Assembly (NCBI RefSeq): GCF_001428545.1
Contig: NZ_LMHZ01000056.1
Span: 238,297-302,296, forward strand
DNA length: 64,000 nt
Source: Noviherbaspirillum sp. Root189
GTDB lineage: Bacteria; Pseudomonadota; Gammaproteobacteria; Burkholderiales; Burkholderiaceae_D
Direction of reading: 5' to 3'
Shown here: positions 44,640 through 55,774 of the stretch, piece by piece
Position numbering within the stretch: the stretch's first letter is position 1
Layout: each line of letters begins with the position of its first letter
Notes under the pieces: model-generated
What the model saw: the letters and a program-made list of their open reading frames with translations, nothing else
The model's database searches: none
Told to the model about the DNA's origin: nothing
Made by a program: the position numbers and the translations under genes

Positions 44640-44828
44640 ATGTATCGAAGGGAGCCTGACGGCGATAATAAAACGACAAAACGCGAGCGCTTGAATCACG
44701 GCTTTTCGCTTGAAATCGCAATGGAAGCTCTGAAACCTACCTTGCCGCTATACGTATTTTGGACGAGGGCTGTATTAGGGCGAATAGCATTGAGAACGTC
44801 GCCGCATTGGCGAGAACTGGAACTTGAT
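44640..44828 (+). pseudogene. Possible small gene broken by a one-base loss
   Basis: A frame from 44640 reads protein-like up to HGFSLEIAMEAL (near 44732), then turns unlikely. Shifting frame at that point continues as ETYLAAIRILDEGCIRANSI and further to a TGA near 44827. The joined product would be a helical ~60-residue protein. This could be coincidence; no family is recognised. Confidence 0.25.
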
Positions 44829-44874
44829 TAGGCGTGCTTAGTCACAGAATTTCTTACCTTATGAAGCACTTGAA

Positions 44875-45030
44875 ATGACCGATACGAGAATACAAACATC
44901 TTTCGAAGACACAGAGATTGACTATTTTTCTAGTCTTGACGAGTTCGAAAAATGGTATGACCAGCACCTTGCTGCAGAAAGAACTGTAGAACTCCTCGTG
45001 GAGATGCTCAAGCTCGGTGCTAAAACCTAA
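44875..45030 (+). CDS. Hypothetical 51-residue protein
   Basis: A short open frame with protein-like, acidic composition: DYFSSLDEFEKWYDQHLAAE followed by a hydrophobic helix (VELLVEMLKLGAK). The ribosome site is weak. It lies in the 621-bp gap between two minus-strand Bug receptor genes, a region otherwise lacking genes and lower in GC. Function is unknown and expression uncertain. Confidence 0.35.
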   Translation: MTDTRIQTSFEDTEIDYFSSLDEFEKWYDQHLAAERTVELLVEMLKLGAKT

Positions 45031-45067
45031 TCATCAAGTTCGAGAAACTGCTGGGACCGTGGCGGAA

Positions 45068-45102
45068 GGTTAAGCGATGCGACACTTGTCATCGCTTTAA
45101 CC
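45068..45102. other. Imperfect hairpin between convergent reading frames
   Basis: GGTTAAGCGATG (45068-45079) and CATCGCTTTAACC (45090-45102) pair with one bulged base, flanked by further GTGGCG/CGCC pairing. No T-run follows on either strand. It may act as a 3' barrier for the Bug receptor operon ending at 45156. Confidence 0.35.
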
Positions 45103-45155
45103 ACGTCGCCCCTTGGCTAGAATGCCCCTAGCCTATAAACGCTGCACTCCAATAG

Positions 45156-46142
45156 CTAGTCGACCTTTCCGATTTTCTTCACCACATCCTTCATTTTCTC
45201 TGCATCGGCGGCGAGATAACGCTGGAATTCCGGTGCATCCATATACATGATTGGGCTACCTGCGGTGCTGATGGCCTGCTTAACTGCAGGATCTTCCGCA
45301 ACCTTTTGCGCAGCATCGCGCAGTCTGGCTATGACGGGTTCGGGGGTATTTGCAGGCACGAACAGCCCTGACCATTGTGCATATTCGACGGGGAAACCTG
45401 ATTGCTTGAGACTAGGCACCTCAGGGAGCGCGGAGAGACGGTCGGTTCCCCAGTGCGCAAGTGCACGCAGCTTACCCGACTTGATATGCTGGACAACGCT
45501 GGCAGGGCCAGTTGAGACCGCATCGACCTGGCCGCTGAGCAAACCAAGCACGGCCGGTGCTGCGCCGGTATAGGGAATATGCAGAATACGCAGATTGGCC
45601 TGCGCTTTCAACATTTCCATCGGCACATGCATGGTCCCGTAATTGCCGGAGGAACTGTATGAGTAAGCACCAGGTTTGCTGCGCACTGCGGCGATGAAAT
45701 CATTAAGATTTTTCCAGGGACTGTCGGCCCGCACCACCAGCACGGTGGGGTCGGCGGTAAAGCGAGCAATGGGTTTGAGTTGCGCCAGCTCAAACATCGC
45801 AGGCCGCCCGAGAATCTTGTCGGCCTCAGGAATGGTTGTCATCGATGAGAGCGACATAAGCAGGGTATGGCCGTCCGGCGTTGCCTTGGCAACCTGCGCA
45901 ATGCCGATACCGCCGCCAGCGCCGGCACGATTTTCCACAACCACGCTTTTCTTCAGTTCCTTTGCCAGCGCCTGCGCTACGGGACGGGCAACTGTGTCGG
46001 CCACGCCTCCGGGTGGGAAAGGAACGATGATGGTAATCGGCTTTGCAGGCCAAGCTTCATCGGCCGCATAAACCCACGCACCGGACAGAGCAAGTACGGC
46101 GCTCGCAATCATGATTCGTAGAGGAAAATGTATGCGTGACAT
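45156..46142 (-). CDS. Bug-family (TctC) periplasmic receptor
   Basis: A 328-residue Bug receptor: signal peptide of about 28 residues ending WVYAA, then WPAKPITIIVPFPPGGVADT. GGAAG before the ATG at 46142 supports this start over an upstream TTG. It is the last gene of the minus-strand cluster running from 59635. As with the other Bug gene in the window, no cognate membrane subunits are nearby. Confidence 0.92.
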   Translation of the reverse strand: MSRIHFPLRIMIASAVLALSGAWVYAADEAWPAKPITIIVPFPPGGVADTVARPVAQALAKELKKSVVVENRAGAGGGIGIAQVAKATPDGHTLLMSLSSMTTIPEADKILGRPAMFELAQLKPIARFTADPTVLVVRADSPWKNLNDFIAAVRSKPGAYSYSSSGNYGTMHVPMEMLKAQANLRILHIPYTGAAPAVLGLLSGQVDAVSTGPASVVQHIKSGKLRALAHWGTDRLSALPEVPSLKQSGFPVEYAQWSGLFVPANTPEPVIARLRDAAQKVAEDPAVKQAISTAGSPIMYMDAPEFQRYLAADAEKMKDVVKKIGKVD

Positions 46143-46204
46143 GGAGGTCTTCCTGTTCAATTGACTGATTTTCTATGTTGCATGTTTTTGGAAATGAAGC
46201 GGCA

Positions 46205-46645
46205 TCAGCGTCCGGCAACCAGGTTCTTGAGTGAATTGAATGCCGCCTGAAAGACGCCCTGCCCGATCGACTCGGCAAGCTCCTTCTCGCGTTCCCTGGC
46301 GCAGTCAAATTCCGCCGTCCATTCGGCGAAGGTACGATTGCCATCAGTAACCGGCGTCAGCTTCAACGTCGCTACATAATTGTCAACGCCCATCGGGCTC
46401 TCCAGTATCGAATAGACGCAGGTGTACTCGTAATCCGACAGAGCCAGCAACTGTTCGCGTATCGTGCCGCCGGAACGCAGCTGGAAGTTGCGGATGCAGC
46501 CGATGCTGTCGGAGGGAAGACTGCCCTCGATCCGGCTTTCAGCAACAAACGGTGCCCACTGCGGCAGACCGTTGAAGTCGCGCACTTTCCCCCATACCTG
46601 ATCGGCCGGAGCATCGATCACGCTGCTGGTATAAACGCGTATCAT
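46205..46645 (-). CDS. SRPBCC (START/polyketide cyclase-like) protein
   Basis: A 146-residue helix-grip protein with the opening SSVIDAPADQVWGKVRDFNGLPQW and a long C-terminal helix, as in the polyketide-cyclase/dehydrase-like SRPBCC family. It would bind a hydrophobic ligand. Its ribosome site overlaps the flotillin stop codon, so the two genes are coupled. A ligand-carrier or cyclase role in this cluster is inference. Confidence 0.85.
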   Translation of the reverse strand: MIRVYTSSVIDAPADQVWGKVRDFNGLPQWAPFVAESRIEGSLPSDSIGCIRNFQLRSGGTIREQLLALSDYEYTCVYSILESPMGVDNYVATLKLTPVTDGNRTFAEWTAEFDCAREREKELAESIGQGVFQAAFNSLKNLVAGR

Positions 46646-46651
46646 CTCCGC

Positions 46652-48376
46652 CTACTCCGACGACTCGCCGTCTTTATGCTCTGTTGCGGCTGTTGCGGCT
46701 GTTGCGCCTGCGGTCACTGCAGCAGGCAATGCCGATGCTGCAGCACGCGTCAGGTCCTTGGCATCGAGTCCAATCTCGCGCAGCAGCTGATCGACGATGG
46801 GCGCTTGCGCGCGGTAACGCAATGCGGAGCTCACCACGCCGTCGGCCAGTCCACCGCCGTGATCGCCGCCGCCGCTATTGCCACCGCCCGCGCCGCCAAA
46901 ACCGTCGAGTTGCAGAATCTTGATGCTTTCAATGCGCTCCATTGGCTTGACCGATTCACGGATAATGGCATCCATCTTCTCCACTACCTTCATACGTAGA
47001 GCCGAGGTACGGGCGTCGGCCGACAGGACATTGGAGGCTTCGTTCATCTGCCGCAGTCCTTCGGCTTCGATTTCCTGGCGGATACGGGTCGCGACGGCGC
47101 GGATCTTCTCGGCATCCGCCTCGGCTTCGGCGTGAGCGCGGATCGCCTCGCCCCGGTCGGCGGAAGCCAGCTTTTCCGCCTCGGCGGCCAAGCGCTTGCC
47201 CAGCGCTTCACGTTCCGCGGCTTGGCTGGCGGCGATCAGTTCGATCTGCTTACGGCGCTCGGCAATCTCCACTTCACGTGCGGAGAATACCCTCTCCTCG
47301 GCGGACACCGCTTCAGCACGGGCGGCATCAGCTGCGGCCTGCGCCTCGGACTGTGCCTTTGACTGCTGAGCTACAGCGATGGCGCGCTGCTGCTCGGCCA
47401 GCTCGAGCGCCTGCCGGCGCTCAATGTTGGCGGCCTGAATCTCGCGTTCCTTCATGATGCGCTCAGCCTCGAGCAGCTTCTCGGAACGCACCCGCGCCTG
47501 TTCGATAGCTTCGCGGGAGGCGATCTGGGCACGCTCGGCTTGATGGTCGGTTTCGGCCCGCTCTCGTGCTAATTCGGCGCGCTGCTGGGCACGGGCAATC
47601 TCTACTTCTCGTTCCTGAGACAGGCGTGCATATTCGGCTTCACGGTCGATCGAGAGGGACAGCTTCTCGGCTTCCAGGTTCTTGGTCCGAATTGAGATGA
47701 GCGTATCCTGCTCGATATCGTTGCGCTGCTTCTTGCGGCGCTCGATCTGCTCGGTCAGTCGCGTCAGGCCCTCGGCGTCGAACTGGTTGGAGGGATTGAA
47801 ATACTCCATCGACGTCTGGTCGAACTGGGTCAGCGACGCCGCTTCCAGCTCCAGTCCATTCCTGGTGAGGTCGTCGGCAACGATGGCACGTACGCGCTTG
47901 ACGTATTCCCCGCGCTTTTCATGCATTTCCTCGATGGTCATCTCGGCGGCGGCGGTACGCAGCGCATCGACGAACTTGCCCTCGACCAGTTCCTTGAGCT
48001 GCTCCGGCTCCATGCTACGCTGACCCAGGGTCTGGGCAGCGACCGCTACCGACGATGCATTAGCAGCCACGCGCACATAGAACTCGGCGATGACGTCTAC
48101 ACGCATGCGGTCTTTGGTGATCAGCGCCTTGTCACGGCCGCGCTGAACTTCCAGACGCAGGGTATTCATGTTGACCGGGATGACATCATGCACGATCGGC
48201 AGCACAAATGCGCCGCCGTTGAGCACTACTTTCTCACCGCCCAAGCCGGTGCGCACGAAAGCACGCTCCTTGGACGAGCGCAGGTATAACCAGTGCAGCA
48301 GCCAGACTGCCACTGCAACGACGATGGCCACCGTGACGAGGCCCAGCATAAACATTCCGAAATCAGCACCACTCAT
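46652..48376 (-). CDS. Flotillin-family SPFH membrane protein (YqiK-like)
   Basis: A 574-residue scaffold of functional membrane microdomains. One N-terminal membrane segment (about 6-31), an SPFH domain (about 35-210), a long Glu/Ala/Arg-rich coiled coil (about 215-450) and a Gly-rich C-terminal tail with GGAGGGNSGGGDHGGG. I chose the second ATG because AGGAG is seven bases upstream of it. No NfeD/YqiJ partner is adjacent. Finding it inside a hydrolase/ABC cluster, between a TIM-barrel gene and an SRPBCC gene with gaps of 6-13 bp, is unusual. Confidence 0.9.
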   Translation of the reverse strand: MSGADFGMFMLGLVTVAIVVAVAVWLLHWLYLRSSKERAFVRTGLGGEKVVLNGGAFVLPIVHDVIPVNMNTLRLEVQRGRDKALITKDRMRVDVIAEFYVRVAANASSVAVAAQTLGQRSMEPEQLKELVEGKFVDALRTAAAEMTIEEMHEKRGEYVKRVRAIVADDLTRNGLELEAASLTQFDQTSMEYFNPSNQFDAEGLTRLTEQIERRKKQRNDIEQDTLISIRTKNLEAEKLSLSIDREAEYARLSQEREVEIARAQQRAELARERAETDHQAERAQIASREAIEQARVRSEKLLEAERIMKEREIQAANIERRQALELAEQQRAIAVAQQSKAQSEAQAAADAARAEAVSAEERVFSAREVEIAERRKQIELIAASQAAEREALGKRLAAEAEKLASADRGEAIRAHAEAEADAEKIRAVATRIRQEIEAEGLRQMNEASNVLSADARTSALRMKVVEKMDAIIRESVKPMERIESIKILQLDGFGGAGGGNSGGGDHGGGLADGVVSSALRYRAQAPIVDQLLREIGLDAKDLTRAAASALPAAVTAGATAATAATEHKDGESSE

Positions 48377-48389
48377 GGTCATACTCCTG

Positions 48390-49220
48390 TTAATACTTAA
48401 TGTTCTTGAATTCGCGCGTACGTTCAGTCAGCGCGACCTCGACGGGCAGACGCTCCATGCTGGAAGCACCATAGAACCCGTTGCATTCGCGGCATTCGCC
48501 AAGGATGAATTGCGCATCGGCCGGCGTCGCGATCGGCCCGCCGTGGCACAACACGATCACGTCCGGATTGAAGCGGCGCGCCGCTTCGGCCCACGCTTGT
48601 ATGCGGGGGACAGATTCCGCCAGCCCGAGCGCCGTTTCTGCCCCGATCGCTCCGCCGGTGGTGAGGCCGAGATGGCAGACCACGATGTCGGCACCGGCGC
48701 GTGCCATGTCGGCCGCATTCCCCTCGCTGAATACATACGGGGTGGTAAGCAGGTCAAGTTCCCGCGCCTTCCGCACCAAATCCACTTCCAGGCCGTAACC
48801 CATGCCGGTTTCTTCCAGGTTGGCCCGGAAGCTGCCATCGATCAGCCCTACGGTCGGGAAGTTCTGGATGCCAGAGAACCCGAGATCAATCAGGCGACGC
48901 AGGAAGTGCTCCGGAATCATGAAAGGGTCTGTGCCGTTGACACCTGCCAGTACCGGCGTGCGCTTGACCACCGGCAGTACTTCGTGTGCCATCTCCACCA
49001 CGATCTCATTGGCGTTGCCATAGGCTAGCAGGCCGGCCAGCGAGCCGCGCCCGGCCATGCGGTAGCGCCCGGAGTTATAGATTACGATCAAGTCGATGCC
49101 GCCGGCTTCCTCGCACCTCGCCGACAGTCCGGTGCCAGCGCCGCCGCCGATAATCGGTTCGCCGCGTTCGATCATTGCGCGAAACTTGGCCAAGACCTGT
49201 TGTCGTTCGATTCTTGCCAT
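48390..49220 (-). CDS. TIM-barrel 'phosphoenolpyruvate hydrolase family' protein, Tm-1 C-terminal-like
   Basis: A 276-residue TIM barrel of the TIM-br_sig_trns family, with [20 protein letters not shown] and [20 protein letters not shown]. In the plant protein Tm-1 this domain is fused behind a UPF0261 ATP-binding domain; here the UPF0261 partner is the next gene upstream. Biochemical function of the bacterial pair is not established. AGGAG precedes the ATG at 49220, and the fusion gene stops 8 bp before it. Confidence 0.87.
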   Translation of the reverse strand: MARIERQQVLAKFRAMIERGEPIIGGGAGTGLSARCEEAGGIDLIVIYNSGRYRMAGRGSLAGLLAYGNANEIVVEMAHEVLPVVKRTPVLAGVNGTDPFMIPEHFLRRLIDLGFSGIQNFPTVGLIDGSFRANLEETGMGYGLEVDLVRKARELDLLTTPYVFSEGNAADMARAGADIVVCHLGLTTGGAIGAETALGLAESVPRIQAWAEAARRFNPDVIVLCHGGPIATPADAQFILGECRECNGFYGASSMERLPVEVALTERTREFKNIKY

Positions 49221-49228
49221 GTCGTCTC

Positions 49229-51494
<2,266 letters not shown>

Positions 51495-51508
<14 letters not shown>

Positions 51509-52295
51509 GGCCATGCTCCCCCATATAGATCGCCTGCACCTGCGGATTGTCTTCAATCTCGCGCGGCGTCCCGTGGCATAGCACGCGCCCGTTATGCATG
51601 ACCGTGACCCGCTCGACCACGTTGAGCGCAATCTCAAGGTCGTGTTCGATGATGATGTAACCGATGTGCTGCGGCAGGCCCTTTAACAGCGCAACCAGCT
51701 CCTTGCGCTCAGCCGGCGACAGCCCCGCTGCCGGCTCATCGAACAGAATCAGCCGCGGCGCTCCAGCCAATGCCATGCCGATTTCCAGCTGGCGCTGCTG
51801 CCCATGCGACAGTTCCGACACTGGGGCATCGGCCAGGTGCGCGAGGCGCGCATGCTCGAGCAGATCCCTTGCCGACGCTGCACTGGCGTCGTCCGTCTTG
51901 GCACGAAAAAAACTGAAGCGACCGCGATTGACGCCGCGAACCGCCAGAAATAAGTTATCGCGCACCGTCAGATCGCGAAACAGCAGCGATGACTGATAGG
52001 TGCGGCGAAGCCCGCGCCGGATGCGCTCCTGCGGCGGCAGAACGGTCACGTCCTCGCCGAACAGCAGCACACGTCCGGCGGTCGGCAGAAAATCGCCGGT
52101 GATAGCGTTGAACAGTGAGGTTTTGCCAGCACCATTCGAGCCCAGTACCGCGTAACGCTCGCTGGCTGCGACGTTGAAAGAGACGTCGTCGATTGCCTTG
52201 AGCGCCCCAAAGCTGCGCGAGACGCCGTGCAGTTCCAGGGCATTGCCGGAGTTGAATCCGGTAGCCGCTCGGGTTGCAATGCTGGTTGCATTCAT
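51495..52295 (-). CDS. livG: ABC transporter ATPase, LivG type
   Basis: A 266-residue ATPase: Walker [10 protein letters not shown], signature [15 protein letters not shown], Walker [12 protein letters not shown] and the H-loop IIEHDL, ending GEHGHGHH. It partners the ATPase half of the fusion protein. The ATG at 52295 has a weak ribosome site; an in-frame TTG at 52310 is possible. It is separated from the receptor gene by a strong hairpin. Confidence 0.92.
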
Positions 52296-52310
52296 GGAAT
52301 AAGGTTCCAA

Positions 52311-52330
52311 ATGGGTCCTAATGGGTCCTA
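52311..52330. repeat. Tandem 10-bp duplication
   Basis: ATGGGTCCTA occurs twice back to back between the livG start and the hairpin. It is probably a slippage product in the leader, and may affect livG translation. Confidence 0.6.
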
Positions 52331-52342
52331 ATCGCTAGGCAC

Positions 52343-52387
52343 CGGTACTCCGTCGCGCGGCGGAGTACGGCGCGCGACGGAGTACCG
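52343..52387. promoter_or_regulatory. 17-bp perfect hairpin between receptor and livG genes
   Basis: CGGTACTCCGTCGCGCG (52343-52359) pairs perfectly with CGCGCGACGGAGTACCG (52371-52387) around an 11-base loop that repeats CGGAGTAC once more. No T-run follows on the minus strand. Placed directly after the receptor stop, it would stabilise the receptor mRNA or reduce transcription into livG, a common way to make receptor exceed membrane components. Confidence 0.7.
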
Positions 52388-52409
52388 ATGGTCCTGGTTG
52401 CCTCGATGT

Positions 52410-53651
52410 TTACTTGCAGTCGGGGTTAGTGCGGGAGCCGATGCCCATCTTCTGGAATTCGTCGCGGCTCATGCCCAGAGTCTGGGCAACGTTGGGCGTT
52501 ACCTTGACCACCTTGTTGTACAGGTTGCCGTCCGGTCCCTTGGCGACTTCAGTCAGGAAAATGCTGGCCACGCCGTTGCGGTTCTCATCCAGCTTGACAT
52601 CGCCGGTCGGCGTCTTCAGCGTCATCGAGGTAAGCTGCTTGCCAAGTTGCGAGACGTCTCCTTTAGTCGCGTCCAGGCCAGTCAGCACCGCCTTGGTGTT
52701 GACATAGTAGGCATGAGCGAACAGGCCCGGGGTCGGATAAGCATCCTTGAAGCCGGCTTGCTGATAGGAAGTCACGAATTTTTTCCAGTCGGTATTGTCC
52801 CAGTTGTCAGCGATCGGGCCGGCGGCTGGCGTGCCAACCAGGCCATCCCGGCGCTTGCCTTTGTAGCCAAGCACGGTCTGGTCGACGGTGATGGAGCCGG
52901 CAATGAATGGCTTGCTGCCGCCAGCCTGCTCGTACTGCGAAAAGAAGTTGACTGCATCCGAGCCGCCCAACACGACGTAGATGGCATCGATGTCATTCGG
53001 CAGCTTGGCGATGACCGAGGAGTAGTCCTTGGAGCCGAGCGGCACCCACTGCTTGTCCACCACTTTTCCGCCGGCCTTGCAAAACTCGGCCATGAAACCC
53101 TGCACCTGGGAATACGGGAAGGCGTAGTCCTCGGCCACGATGGCGACCTTCTTGTAACCCTTCTGGTAAGAGTAGGAGCCAAGACCGTAGGACCACTGGG
53201 CACCATCGGTAGTGAAGCGGAAAAAGTTGGGTGACGGATCGGCCAGTGTGGTTTGCTGAGCCGCCGAGGAGCCGTTGACGAAAATGACGTTAGGCTGGGT
53301 CTTGGCGTAATCCTTAATGGCGATGCCCTCGGAGCCGGACAGCGGTCCGATCAGTACCTGCACCTTGTCTTGCTCGACCAGCTTGCGGGCAGCGTTGACG
53401 GCCACGTCAGGCTTGCCGTTGGAAGAAGCGCGGATCACCTCGATTTTCTTGCCACCCGCGCTGAAGTTATGTTCCTTCATCGCCAGTTCCATGCCGCGCA
53501 TGCCATCTTGGCCCGATACGGCGAGCGCACCTTCGAGGGTGGCAAGTACGCCGACCTTGATTACCTCCTGGGCCTGGACGGCCATGCCGATGCCGGCCAG
53601 CGAGAGGGCAAGGACCGTGGCGCGCAGTTCTCTAGTTTGCAGCTTCATCAT
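52410..53651 (-). CDS. Liv-type substrate-binding protein
   Basis: Periplasmic receptor of 413 residues. A signal peptide ends at AVQAQ (about residue 28), then VIKVGVLATLEGALAVSGQDG. The fold and length match branched-chain amino-acid/amide or aromatic-acid receptors. A double ATG follows GGAGACGA; either can start. It is the third gene of the livHM-receptor-livG-fusion transporter set; the ligand is unknown. Confidence 0.92.
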   Translation of the reverse strand: MMKLQTRELRATVLALSLAGIGMAVQAQEVIKVGVLATLEGALAVSGQDGMRGMELAMKEHNFSAGGKKIEVIRASSNGKPDVAVNAARKLVEQDKVQVLIGPLSGSEGIAIKDYAKTQPNVIFVNGSSAAQQTTLADPSPNFFRFTTDGAQWSYGLGSYSYQKGYKKVAIVAEDYAFPYSQVQGFMAEFCKAGGKVVDKQWVPLGSKDYSSVIAKLPNDIDAIYVVLGGSDAVNFFSQYEQAGGSKPFIAGSITVDQTVLGYKGKRRDGLVGTPAAGPIADNWDNTDWKKFVTSYQQAGFKDAYPTPGLFAHAYYVNTKAVLTGLDATKGDVSQLGKQLTSMTLKTPTGDVKLDENRNGVASIFLTEVAKGPDGNLYNKVVKVTPNVAQTLGMSRDEFQKMGIGSRTNPDCK

Positions 53652-53684
53652 TCGTCTCCTGGTTTTGGTTATGGAAAACTCACC

Positions 53685-54812
53685 CTATCGTTTAGTGGCC
53701 GGGTGAAGGTAGCCACGCGCCCGATGCCACAATCCAAGCAGGCCATCAGGGGAAAACAGCACGATCAGCAAGAAAGCGCCGCCAATCACAAGGTTGAAGC
53801 GCTCACGGTCGATCAAGTCAATCGCAAAGTTCTGAAGCAGCACGAATACCAGGGCGCCGATGAAAGGCCCAATCGGATGACGCATGCCCCCCAGCACAGC
53901 CACTACCAGGATATTGATCAGGGCATCGGCACCGATCGTGCCTGGTGAAATGCCGGCGTTGTACCAGACCAGCAGGACGCCACCGATGCCGGCGATCAGG
54001 CCGGAGAAGGCATGCGCCGCCACACGGTGCGCCGTCACGTCGAAGCCGAGCGCCCTCATCCGCCTGGCGTTGTCGCGCACGCCCTGCAGCGCCATGCCGA
54101 ACGGCGCCCGCACGAGATACTTGACCGCCGCATAGGCACTTAGTCCGAGTGCCAGCGCCACATAAAAGAACGGAACCGGGTCACGCAGGCTGATACCGCC
54201 AATCACCGGTGCCGTCACGCGCGAAAAACCCTGGAAGCCATTGAACACGGTGTGGTTCTGCTGGGCCAGATAAAACATCGCAACGCCGATGGCTAGCGTA
54301 ATCATGATGGTGTAGATCCCGTCGGTGCGCACCGAGATCAGGCCGATCAGGGTGGCAACGACGACCGCCAGCACCACGCCCGTCAGCGCCCCCAGCCACC
54401 ACGGCCAGCCCAGACTGATGTTACTGACTGCGGACTGCCCAAAGATGGCCACGGCATAGCCGGCAATGCCGGCCACGGTCATCTGCGACAAGCTGACCAT
54501 GCCGCCGTAGCCCGCCAGAAAGGCAAGCGACAAGCCGATGATGCCCAGCACCAGCGCCTGCCCGGCGACCTGGAAGGTGAAGAAGGAGGATGCCACCCAT
54601 GGATAGACTACGAGCGCGACGAGCACCACCGCATAGCGAAGTGCCTGCATTCTGCGCAATGAGGTTGCTGATGGCGTTTTCACAGATGCCGGTGTCGTAG
54701 CAAGCTTCAGGTGCGGCCGAATTTTGCCCTTTGCTGCTGCGGATGCTGCGGCCCGGTCATGCCGCGGCGCCGGGACAGTGCTGGTGGCATGCCGCCACTT
54801 GTTCGCGCTCAT
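53685..54812 (-). CDS. livM: ABC transporter permease, LivM type
   Basis: A 375-residue permease with an unusually long, basic, low-complexity N-terminal extension of about 55 residues before the first membrane helix. The LivM core includes FLAGYGGMVSLSQMTVAGIAGY and a GGMRHPIGPFIGALVF coupling loop. Its ATG overlaps the livH stop by 4 bp. Confidence 0.9.
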   Translation of the reverse strand: MSANKWRHATSTVPAPRHDRAAASAAAKGKIRPHLKLATTPASVKTPSATSLRRMQALRYAVVLVALVVYPWVASSFFTFQVAGQALVLGIIGLSLAFLAGYGGMVSLSQMTVAGIAGYAVAIFGQSAVSNISLGWPWWLGALTGVVLAVVVATLIGLISVRTDGIYTIMITLAIGVAMFYLAQQNHTVFNGFQGFSRVTAPVIGGISLRDPVPFFYVALALGLSAYAAVKYLVRAPFGMALQGVRDNARRMRALGFDVTAHRVAAHAFSGLIAGIGGVLLVWYNAGISPGTIGADALINILVVAVLGGMRHPIGPFIGALVFVLLQNFAIDLIDRERFNLVIGGAFLLIVLFSPDGLLGLWHRARGYLHPATKR

Positions 54813-55774
54813 GCTTTTTTCCCCATCAGTCCTTGCGGACGGAATGCCAGCACCACCACCATGATGACGAAGGTGAACACCACGCCGTAGGTCGGCGCGT
54901 AGGCCATGCCCATCGTTTCGGCGATGCCGATCAGCAGCGCGCCGACCGCCGCGCCGCTGATGCTGCCCATGCCGCCGACAATGACGACGATCAGAGAAGC
55001 CAGCAGATAGCGGGTGTCTTCACCGGGCGCGATCGATAGCGCGGTGCCACCGATGACGCCGGCAGCCCCCGCCAAACCGGCGCCAATGGCAAACGTCAGT
55101 GCAAAGATCCGCTGCACGTTGACCCCGCTGGCCGACAGCATTCGCTTGTCGTCGACACCGGCGCGAATCATCATGCCGATGTGGGTACGGTTGAGAAACA
55201 ACCACAGTACCAACCCTACCGCGACCGCCGCCAGCAGCACCAGCAAGCGATAGCCAGGATAGGCATTGATAATCGGCAGCGGCACTGGAAATTGCGTCCA
55301 CTCCGGTGGGTCGAATTGATAGGTGTCGCCACCCCAGATCCACAGGAAGATGTCGGCCAGCACGATCGAGATGCCGATGGTAACCATGGTCTGGCGCAGG
55401 TCTTGTCCATCCATGTGGCGCAGCACAAAGACCTGCAAGAGCAGGCCGGCCAGCGCCGCGAACAGGAAGCCGGCCGCCACTGCCAGTAACCAGGATCCAG
55501 TGGTCTCACCGACGCTGTAGCCGACATAAGCGCCCATCAGGTAAAGCGAGCCGTGCGCGAGATTGACGTTGCGCATCAACCCGAACACCAACGTAAAGCC
55601 GCTCGCTACCAGGAAGTACAGCGCAGCCAGCGTCAGGCCATTGAGCAGCGAGAGAATGAACAGCTTGGGCTGAGTCGACAGCGCCAAGATGGACAGTGCC
55701 AGCAGCGGGATGCCGATCACCGCCGTCACCACTAGCGTTGACGTGCGCGGCATATGGGCGCGGGCGAGCATCAT
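54809..55774 (-). CDS. livH: ABC transporter permease, LivH type
   Basis: A 321-residue permease with about eight membrane segments, the GLMRNVNLAHGSLYLMGAY stretch and the GGMGSISGAAVGALLIG coupling loop. The ATG at 55774 overlaps the amidohydrolase stop (ATGA), tying transporter and hydrolase into one message. Confidence 0.91.
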   Translation of the reverse strand: MMLARAHMPRTSTLVVTAVIGIPLLALSILALSTQPKLFILSLLNGLTLAALYFLVASGFTLVFGLMRNVNLAHGSLYLMGAYVGYSVGETTGSWLLAVAAGFLFAALAGLLLQVFVLRHMDGQDLRQTMVTIGISIVLADIFLWIWGGDTYQFDPPEWTQFPVPLPIINAYPGYRLLVLLAAVAVGLVLWLFLNRTHIGMMIRAGVDDKRMLSASGVNVQRIFALTFAIGAGLAGAAGVIGGTALSIAPGEDTRYLLASLIVVIVGGMGSISGAAVGALLIGIAETMGMAYAPTYGVVFTFVIMVVVLAFRPQGLMGKKA

